DNA from: Candolleomyces eurysporus | Taxonomy: Eukaryota > Basidiomycota > Agaricomycetes > Agaricales > Psathyrellaceae | Direction of reading: 5' to 3' | Assembly (NCBI GenBank): GCA_027579435.1 | Contig: JANBPK010000744.1 | Location: forward strand, 1-64,000 | DNA length: 64,000 bases | In this document: one piece after another, positions 56,001 through 64,000 of the stretch | Layout: each line of letters starts with the position of its first letter | How positions within the stretch are numbered: position 1 is the first letter of the stretch | Translations under genes and position numbers: made by a program | The notes under the pieces: model-generated | Told to the model about the DNA's origin: nothing | Database searches by the model: none | What the model saw: the letters and a program-made list of their open reading frames with translations, nothing else

Positions 56001-58131
56001 GGGACCTGATTGGTGCTGATATCCCACTTTCGCAATGGTCCACAGTGGCCCCTGCGNTTAGCGGAACCGACGCAGGTATGCCGCTATCCTCAGCTCAAAG
56101 ATGCTTTGTTAACACGGAATCTACCCTAGCCGCCACGCTTGACCTTTCCCTTGACAAGGTTGTGACTGATTGCATTTCAATAACCAANACTATCAGCACC
56201 AGTCGCGATGAAGTACGGAACATCCTTCAGGCACTNGAGAGACTGCGTCTGCTTCTGTCCGTTGTGATNACACCGGGATTGAACGGTGACGTAGACTCCA
56301 TTTGCACTGGGAAACTTAAGCTGCGATCCTGTACGGCTGGCGTTGGATTCACTAGGTGTGTTCCATGATCTCATNTTGAGGTTCATGACTAACGNGCCAA
56401 ATGCTCAGCCATGCCACTACTACACTCTACCCAGTAAATGGGCCCCACCACATTTGGTCCATATCCGGGAATGTATCTGCGGCACGAATGTTAGCGATAG
56501 TCTTTATTCTCCGAGCTATGGCACTGTTTGAAGGTAAATCTTACACTTTCANGGAGGTATCATACTGAGCGTTGTATTAGAGCTTTCTGANGCGGCAAAT
56601 ACTGTCATTGCGTTNTACACGCTTTCTCTGCAATCGTGTGTCGGCTCGCAATACGCACCACCTAGCCTGGANTGGCTCGGGCAGCGCTGGTTCTCCGCTC
56701 CGCGTAAGCNGNCTTGNAATGAGCCACNCTGNNTTCGTACTAATCGAAGAATATTNTAGCNGATTTNCGCGCGTCNATGAGANTAGTGTTCGAGGCTACC
56801 CTTGCCCAGGTCGCNGATCAAGATGCCATGAAGCTCGCTGANAAATGGCAACAGCACCGTTGGTATTATCTTCCCCNTCTGGTANTCTCATGNCTTAAAG
56901 AGTCCTAGTCCCTTCCTTGCAGCCTCAAGCGTCAAGAGAAAGTGAGGTCGCTGCCTTATCTTTCCTGCTATGTGGTTCTATTGCTGCTGAAAAGTTCAAC
57001 TTACTTTCTGTCAAGTTCGTNCTTCCTCTGNTAGANCGNATTCTCTGNCTCATTTTTTGNTCAGTGCGCTCACGGATATNACCAAGTCACTGACCCTCTA
57101 CCTCCATGATGAAGATTCTAACCACAGGGTCCTGGCGATCGATATATGCTCCAAGGGCTTCCATGTCTGGCAACGCTATATCGACGCGATGGAAATACTT
57201 CGTGCACTCTTCAGTCTAGCGACGGGCGTTCGAAAGGATTCCATCTCCGTGCAGAATGTGGCTGCCCAAGCAAGAACAGCCGTGCTCACCCTCGCGACAA
57301 ACCATACCGCGTTGTTCATGTCGACACTCTGCCTCGATGTTCTGAACCCTCCCACNTTGGAGCATCGCCGGTCTGTCATGCAGATTATCGCATTCTTGAT
57401 TAGAAANGTAGCNAATTTCCTTGACTTCATTTCTTCAACCTGTNCTTATTNCGGTNTANAGCGTCGACATATTCTCCAGCCCAACCTGCCCAGGCTNATG
57501 GAGGCTGTTGTCAAGTCTTTGGATCCCAACTCAAATGTCAATCGAGAAGCCGTTTTGGACACGGCAACTGAAATCATCGGTTTCGTCGTGAAACAGTAAG
57601 TGGGATTTCAACTACTACCATCTCGAATAGTAGAATCCAATGCTGAACTTCNTGTAGCTTCCCCACAGTTGACTTCCACATGAANACTCAGCGACTCGCT
57701 GTGGGAACAAACGAAGGAGCGGTTGTGATGTACGACGTTAANACCGCTATCCGTNTGTANGTTCTTGAAGGTCACAAGAGGCAGTTGGCNGCGTGCAGCT
57801 TCTCTCCTGATGGTCGGAGACTGGTGACGCTATCGCTGGCTGAGCAAGCTGTTCTGATCTGGAAGGTTGGCTCGAGTTTTTCAAGTTTCTTCAATCCTGG
57901 TGCTCCNCCNAGGCAAGGACATGGTGGCTCAGAGCCATTCAAGACCNTGGAGTTCCATATTGGAAGTGAAGGTCNGTGNNTTTTCAANNGCAATGAGACC
58001 ATTATCGATTAATNTTCGTTCCAGCTGAGATGACGGCCGAAGAAACCTTGGACTTGGTTAAGTTCGAATGGGTGGCTGACCGCAGTGTCAAAGTTAAAAT
58101 CCGAGACACTATTCTTACATTTAGCACATGA
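53035..58131 (+). CDS. WDR7 / rabconnectin-3 beta-type WD40 protein
   Basis: Very large multi-exon gene, provisional ATG 53035 (MTFSAPLTFYNAACLSESQI), stop TGA 58129-58131. N-terminal propeller blades include GVVVGCEDGT.YLFS, NAIRSIEVLEENDVMVALQE and SGHLSIYSLKDGG; later LHCSQNPRTKERY.VGGADD, GSILMWSIA, LVLTYGDSIARLWDVQTKEF. A helical repeat region (VLAIDICSKGFHVWQRYIDA, AARTAVLTLATNHTALFMST) is followed by a C-terminal propeller with QRLAVGTNEGAVVMYDV and EGHKRQL.ACSFSPDGRRLV, matching the arrangement of WDR7. In animals WDR7 pairs with DMXL proteins (Rav1 relatives) to assemble and regulate the V-ATPase on endosomes; a like role here is inferred. Dense Ns make the exact exon edges unsure. 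The exonic Ns sit mostly at third codon positions. Confidence 0.78.
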
Positions 58132-58643
58132 GACGTTGATNTAGACATTTTTGGATTCCAGCCACATCCGGAACTTTTTNGTTGTCCTCCTCCTGCGCTA
58201 TTTTTGCGAACGTCGCGTATGTTATCTCTCCCTATTGCACACGGATACGATGAACACTCGGTGAGTCGGTGCGGAATTAACAATAAATGAGGTATTTTTG
58301 TTTCATTTNTAAGACACGCGCTACATAACTTACTCTCCTAACAGGTGCAGTGCTGATGATGAGTTCATCCCGTCGACTGATCCTGCAGCTGTCCTGTCCG
58401 TGGTAACTACCGTCATTCATCACAATGGCCCTATGGCTATTATACCGCAGAAAACGCACGTCATTTTATGCTACTGAGCGATTTCTGCCATGTTACGATA
58501 AGTCGCGCTATTTATGCTCACCAGACCAGTCTGGCTTAGGGCAATTGAATGTTTTCATCGATGGCAAGCGTGACCCANCCGACAAGGGAGGTATAATACA
58601 GAGGTGCCCACGCCTGAGTTTATCGTCCACTTTCNCTTTCAAT
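58132..58643. other. Spacer between WDR7-like and HAK genes
   Basis: 3' flank of the first gene and promoter of the second. Frames on both strands have no recognisable content. Confidence 0.35.
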
Positions 58644-61600
58644 ATGTCAAAAGACTCGGAGCTGCCTGACACCACCCCTGTAGCTATGCAGGCGAAAAGG
58701 ACAGCCTTGAACGTCGGCGGACTTGTTCTACTCGCTTTGAGCTTTCAGACTCTCGGTAAGCACATTATCAATTTGATTTCGNCNAGGGCTAATACTACGC
58801 AGGAATCATCTACTCTGACATTGGAACGTCCCCGCTTTATGTCTTGAACGGCATCTGGCCTTCCTCTGGNCCACTGCCCCCAAGAGAGGATATCATTGGT
58901 GGTATCAGNGCCATTGTNTGGGCGCTCACATTNCTACCTTTGTTGAAATATGTATGANGTTGCNCTGGCCACAGTGCATGTCAAGACACTCATGACGATC
59001 TAGGTTGNTATTTCCTTGTATTTCGGCACCCGCGAAGGTATGTAGTTCTCTATCGTCGGNGTCCTCCATAAATTAANTCCATCATTCAAGGGGAGGGCGG
59101 CTCGTTTGCATTGTTTCAAGGACTTTATCCTGCGGCCGACCCAGATTATGATGCAGATAGGACGCTNACCGGTGAAAGTGAGAGTCGAGTGCCTTTAAGC
59201 AACCACAGCACNACCCGACCCTTCAAGGAGAGGATACGGTTCCCGCTGCTACTATGGGTAAGCATTGAATCTTCTCCACGCAACTCCACGTGCTAAGCCT
59301 GAGCTCAGTCTTTGTTCGGAACTGCGTATGCTCCTCATCGAAGTTGCACCGCGTCTTCTGACCACACCGCTTCGCAGCCTGACAATGTCAGATGGCGTCC
59401 TTACCCCCGCTGTCTCAATTACAAGTGCAGTTTCGGGAATCGCGGTCGCAAGGCCAAGTGTCTCCTCAGATATTGTGCCCATTTCCATCGTTTGTCTTTT
59501 TAATGCCCTTTGAATCCTCATGGGTGGTGACTATTGACTTTCACAGGCTTTTATACTAGTACTGTTTTTTGTCCAGCAATTCGGAACAAGCAAACTTGCC
59601 TTCACTTTTGCTCCCAGTACGTGTAGTTCTAGGAAAAAGGTGCTGATTGGCTGATGTTACTTTAGTCGCATTCTTGTGGTTTCTTTTGCTCATGGGCACC
59701 GGAATCTACAACACCACGTACTTTCCCGGCATATTTCGTGCCTTTGACCCCTCAAGGGCTGTTATGCGTACGTTTCGTTCCCAAATGACTGCTGTCCGAA
59801 ACTCAAGGCTATTAGTATTTGTACGGACGAAGAATTATGATCTGCTGAGCGGTGTACTACTCGCCGTCACCGGCTGCGAAGCAATGTTCGCGAAGTATGC
59901 TCTTGTTCAGCTTAGAAGCTTTGGAGCACCCGTACTCATACCCTCTTATCTAGCCTTGGACAATTTAACGCCGCGTCTATTAGGGTGAGAGCCTTTTTAT
60001 TCTGTGGTAGAAAGTCGTAACCCTGGGGCTGATTCACCCGCTTTCAGCTTTCTTTCTGCGTTCTGGCATATCCCGCACTCATTCTAGCCTATCTCGGCCA
60101 AGGAGCGCGCTTGATTCACGATGGCGAACCGGCCCTCGATAACATATTTTATCGAACTATCCCTGGTCCCGTCGACGNAGCTCTCTACTGGTATGAGCCT
60201 TAGAATCCTTCAGGCCCAGCTTCTCCCTGATGGCTTGTATAGGATCATGTTCATATTTGCTGTCCTGGCTACGGTATGTTATGCGTTTGACTTCGAGTAT
60301 CGCTGCAGCAGANNCTAANNTAGTTTTGTTCGCAGCTCATTGCCTCCCAGGCNATGATCACGGCTACGTTCAGTCTTACGCAGCAAGTCATTAATCTGAA
60401 GTCNCTTCCGCCCATTAGAATGGTGCATACTTCGGAGACAATTCAAGGACANGTTTACGTTCCTGCGGTGAACTGGATNNTGATGATCATAACCATNATC
60501 CTCGTCGCGGCTTTCGATAACTTGTCNAATTTGACGAACGCGTATGGCTTCGCCGTGGCGACGGTGATGCTATCCACCACTGGATTATTAGCTATTCAGA
60601 TGTTCTTCGTGAAGAAATGGCCGATCGTAGTTCCTCTGCTGTTCTTCTTGGTCTGGGGTTTCCTTGACGGTGAGTNGTCGACTCGGTATCTCTANGGTGT
60701 ANAATCTCATAGCCCCTCCGTCGCAAGCTTTGTTCTGGGGAGCCTCGCTCAAAAAGGTCCCGCACGGTGCTTGGGTGCCGTTGATGATGGGGTGTATCCT
60801 GTGAGTATTCACTTCAGTTTCCGGNTGGCCGTTCNGAGTNGCTAATAATGCGGNCCTTCCAGCGAAGGGATCATGGTCCTTTGGACATGGGGCAAGGTGA
60901 GTGAAANTATTCTGACNNGGTTGTGATANAGTACTCATGACCGTCTCAGAGGCTGGAAGACAAGTTTGATGGCGCGAATAGAATGAACCTTCGTCATTTC
61001 ATCAGCGTTAGTCCTAGTTCNGGCAAGTCTTCCCGACACCAAAGCGGATTCTCGACGCCGATTCAAGTTGTGGAAGACGAGGAAAACGAGCCTCCTCAAA
61101 GCTTTTACTTNGTGGAGAAGTCTGGCAGCCATGACTGCGACACGCCACAGAATGATACCNCNATCACTGTACGAAAGGATTTGGCGAGAATTCCCGTTTG
61201 TGCGCTCTTCTACAAGATAGCGCAGGGACAGGGTGTTCCTCANACCTTTGTCGGTCAGTATTTNGGAACCGATGNGGATATTCNGGTCACTCATGTTTTG
61301 TCACAGGGTTTACTCGNCAATGGCCTGCGCTTCCGAGAGTTGTGGTGAGCAAAATCGAGTTTGAGAATACACATTCCTCCTAAAATACTCTCGGGAAGAT
61401 TTTCTTGTCAGTTTGCGTTGTCTCCGTGGCTCGTGTCGCCCCAGAAGACAGGTACATCGTCAACAAGGCGCGATCACTTGAAGGGCTNTACGGAGTGACC
61501 TACTACATCGGCTTTCGGGAAGAATTCGACGTCAAGGTGCGATCTATGCTTAGANACGAGAAACTCGCNCTGACGACAGCCTCTTTCCAACCAACGGNAG

Positions 61601-62061
61601 GTGGATGAAGTAGTCAGCAAAATTGTCCAACTTGANCGGGCAGTGAATCCGAATGCTGCACCTGTCGTTGAAGAAATTCGAGCTGTCTCCAAGGACGCAA
61701 CCCATGTGTCAGTATTAACAGTGAATTTCTCCCCATACGATTTTAATGGACTCGGATTTCGTTCATAGGGCTCCTCACTATCATGTTATGGCGAAGCCTG
61801 TTCATACTGGATTTGCTGCCCCAGTTCTGAACTATCTGAGGAAGTTTTTCATTGAGGATCTCTATCGTCGTTTGGGTAAGTCAGAGATATAGCCTTATGA
61901 CCGGCCGAAGCTTATGCGTTTAATAGCAACTATGTTCCCGGAGACNGCAAATTGGGTGACCTCGTCCGACAAGTAGGTGGTTTCGGGCNTCTAATATTGG
62001 CAAGCAAAATTAACGAATCTCNNCNAGGATCATCCACGTTGGTGTAAANGCCTCNATATGA
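58644..62061 (+). CDS. HAK/KUP-type potassium transporter
   Basis: Many exons, ATG 58644 (MSKDSELPDTTPVAMQAKRT) to TGA 62059-62061. Family landmarks in order: LVLLALSFQTLG joined to GIIYSDIGTSPLYVLNGIWP (the GDIGTSPLY-type selectivity motif), EGGGSFALFQGLYP, LTMSDGVLTPAVSITSAVSG, FLWFLLLMGTGIYNTTYFPG, LLSGVLLAVTGCEAMFA (GGTEAMFADLGHF-type block), ILAYLGQGARLIHDGEPALD, LIASQAMITATFSLTQQVIN, FDNLSNLTNAYGFAVATVML and the cytosolic tail with VARVAPEDRYIV and FREEFDVKVRSMLR. About twelve membrane segments. These are K+-H+ symporters or high-affinity K+ carriers of the plasma membrane, patchily present among fungi. Stray stops in single frames coincide with introns or Ns (for example 61598), so I take the gene as intact. 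Confidence 0.9.
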
Positions 62062-62274
62062 GCCNACAANCTCTTCGCTTTCTTGATCAACGTAGATACC
62101 AGCTCACAATGTATCGGTTTCTTGCCCAATATATCTCTTTTCTGGCAATTTCGATGGCAACTCCGTTGATTAGATAGATGACCGATTATCAAAAGTGGCA
62201 ATTGTTGATCAACCCTTTCGCAACGCTCAGCATGGCCAATTTAATCTTCTTTACTCCTCCTATCACTGTTCATA
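62062..62274. other. Short spacer, HAK / RanGAP
   Basis: 213 bp between the HAK stop and the RanGAP start; it holds the HAK terminator and the RanGAP promoter. Confidence 0.45.
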
Positions 62275-63520
62275 ATGGTCACGACGGTTTTTTCGCTGAA
62301 AGGAAAGGGCCTCAAGCTCGATACACGGGCTGATATAGAGCCATACCTGAAGGGAGTCGATCCAACGGCCCTGGAGGAAATTCATCTTGAGGGCAACACC
62401 CTTGGAGTCGACGCGTCCCAAGCACTGGGGGAGTTCATCTCACAGGCCAAGCAGCTCAAAGTACGTTTCCTAGACCTTCTTCAGCGAGTATATGACACNA
62501 AATCGCGTCTAGATCGCCAATTTTGCAGACATTTTCACTGGTCGTCTGATCTCCGAGATTCCACAAGCCCTCAGTGCCATCTGCGATCCTCTCATCGACA
62601 AAACCTCCCTCGTAGAGATCAACCTCAGCGATAATGCCTTTGGTGGACGCTCTGTCGACCCCATCGTTCCACTTCTCACGAAGAATCGGAACTTCCAGAT
62701 CCTCAGGCTCAACAATAACGGCCTGGGTCCCGCAGGAGGCGCAGTCATCGCAGGTGCACTGCTCGAGTCAGCGAAACTATCAAAGGCAGCAGGCGTCAAG
62801 TCGAATCTACGAACGGTCATCTGCGGTCGTAATCGACTGGAGAACGGATCTGCTCCGGTGTGGGCAGATGCGTTCGCAGAACACGAGGGACTCGTTGAAG
62901 TTCGCATGCCGCAGAACGGGATCCGAATGGAGGGAATCATCGAGCTCGCCCGTGGATTGTCGAAAAACCCTCGCATCGAGCACCTCGATTTCCAGGATAA
63001 CGCGTTCACAGTTGGGGAAGATTTGTCAGGGATTGAGGCGTGGTCGAAAGCTTTGTCCTCNTGGCCAGAGCTGCACACCNTGAATCTCTCCGATGTCCTT
63101 CTATCGGCAAGTGGCGAGGTCCCACAGCTTCTCAAGACGTTGGTTGAGGGGTCGAATCCCAAGTTGAAGAATCTGCAGCTGCAGAATAATAACCTCGAGA
63201 CCGAGTCGTTTGCGATATTGGCAGGAGCCATCACGACAACTCTCAAAAATATTAGCAGGCTGGAACTGCAGTGGAACGATGCAGAGGAGGATGACGAACA
63301 TCTCGAAACTCTTTCTTCAAGCCTTAAGCAGCGCGGTGGAAAGTTGNTCGCAACAGACGAAGANGAAGAAGAAGAGGGCGAGGAGACAGAGGAGAAGGAA
63401 TTAAAGAAGGAGGCACCGGTGGTCGCTGAGGCGATCAGGGAGGAAGAGAAGGAGCCAACGAAGACAGACGATACGTCGACGGACGACCTGATAGCTAAAC
63501 TGAGCCAAGTCAAGATCTAG
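62275..63520 (+). CDS. RNA1: Ran GTPase-activating protein (RanGAP)
   Basis: Two exons, 62275-62460 and 62513-63520; 397 aa, close to Schizosaccharomyces Rna1 (386). Leucine-rich repeats run through almost the whole chain: DPTALEEIHLEGNTLGVDAS, LVEINLSDNAFGGRSV, QILRLNNNGLGPAGGAVIAG, LVEVRMPQNGIRMEGIIELA, IEHLDFQDNAFTVGEDL and LKNLQLQNNNLETESF. The catalytic arginine is expected in FADIFTGRLISEIPQALSAI near the start of exon 2, matching TGRxxxEIP of Rna1. The C-terminus is a long acidic Glu/Lys-rich tail, as in yeast RanGAPs. It stimulates GTP hydrolysis by Ran on the cytoplasmic side and so sets the direction of nuclear transport. A 334-codon frame on the opposite strand is a shadow of this gene. 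Confidence 0.95.
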
Positions 63521-63675
63521 TAAAGATCAGACCTTTGTATATCCACATTCCAGACATGGGCGACATTCCGCAAATACCCTGTCANCTACATACTTCTGAG
63601 GTAGATATCGATTACATTTAACGTGTTGTAGACCACATCGTAGGATTTCTCGAATATTGGACAACGTATGAGGTG

Positions 63676-64000
63676 CTACCGAACCTTACAGATAATCCAC
63701 TTTCCTTCAACCCCTTCTTTTCGACGNGTGTGGCCTACAGTAGACTCNTCGTCTAACCACGCTTCTGGTTCCAANGTGAGGTCTTCTGACATGACGGATT
63801 GCAAGCATAGAGAGCGCGATAACCATTGCCTGGTATCCTCAAAGCTGGAGTCGCAAGATAANTCCCGATACGCTCCTCGTATNACTGCCCAAAAGCTAGC
63901 CCGTGCTTTCTTCCGCAGAGCGTCCAATGTCATGAGAATNGCCTCGTGCGCAAGGGCCCACGGTGCATGCGATCGTGATATTGAGAGGTTTGCGAATTGG
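63676..64000 (-). CDS. Unknown protein, C-terminal part (runs off the window)
   Basis: A minus-strand frame is open from the window edge to TAG 63678-63676. It reads SRSHAPWALAHEAILMTLDA, LRKKARASFWA.IRGAYREL, then CDSSFEDTRQWLSRSLCLQS and ends EGKWIICKVR. The ATG at 63933 is probably internal, since the frame continues upstream. The composition is protein-like with helix-forming spacing; no family is recognised. It converges on RanGAP with about 155 bp between stop codons. Confidence 0.5.
   Translation of the reverse strand, partial: QFANLSISRSHAPWALAHEXILMTLDALRKKARASFWAXIRGAYRXLSCDSSFEDTRQWLSRSLCLQSVMSEDLXLEPEAWLDXESTVGHXRRKEGVEGKWIICKVR

Noticed and set aside
62509..63513. 334-codon open frame on the minus strand
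   Set aside because: It lies wholly antisense to RanGAP, is Ser-rich as expected of the complement of Glu/Leu-rich LRR codons, and has no domain.

Overview
The window is nuclear DNA of a filamentous basidiomycete. Genes are dense and split by many short introns (about 45-80 nt, GT-AG with one GC-AG). Protein sequences look agaricomycete, and the intron style and gene families suggest a Rhizoctonia/Ceratobasidium-type fungus; the species is inference. No rRNA, tRNA or CRISPR array was found.

Left part (1-19 kb): F-box-like gene (513-2289), an eight-exon short-chain dehydrogenase (3799-5061), a 281-bp CACTA-type MITE (5369-5649), and a BCAS3/Atg18-type WD40 gene (about 6074-10080). Then comes a decayed zone (10.1-17.4 kb) with an F-box gene relic, repeated GACGACGA-rich modules, a minisatellite and a truncated aspartic protease pseudogene. 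The mitochondrial release factor RF1 gene follows on the minus strand (17446-18941).

Centre (19.8-27.8 kb): a complete-looking 8.0-kb CACTA (EnSpm-type) DNA transposon. It has CACTG terminal inverted repeats, a 3-bp ACT target duplication, subterminal repeats, a Tnp2-type transposase, and two accessory genes that I cannot assign to a known family. Transposase and minus-strand accessory gene are tail to tail with overlapping stop codons.

Right part (29-64 kb): conserved housekeeping genes. These are heme oxygenase (-), ALG6 glucosyltransferase (-), mitochondrial porin/VDAC (+), mRNA-capping RNA triphosphatase Cet1 (+), a Rad60-type SUMO-like protein (-), a GCFC/PAXBP1-type splicing-associated protein (+), an AT-hook protein (-), an NAD(P)-binding epimerase/NmrA-like protein (+), a LEA-2-like single-pass membrane protein (+), a WDR7/rabconnectin-3-beta homologue (+), a HAK/KUP potassium transporter (+), RanGAP (+) and the C-terminal part of an unknown gene (-). 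Three pairs are divergent or convergent with little space; Rad60/GCFC start codons are only 92 bp apart.

From about 49.8 kb to the end the sequence carries very many single Ns. In exons these fall mainly at third codon positions without shifting the frame, which suggests masked polymorphism between nuclei or haplotypes rather than random error. Isolated Ns before that point tend to sit at homopolymers, and at least two go with frame breaks in otherwise good genes (BCAS3-like, ALG6).
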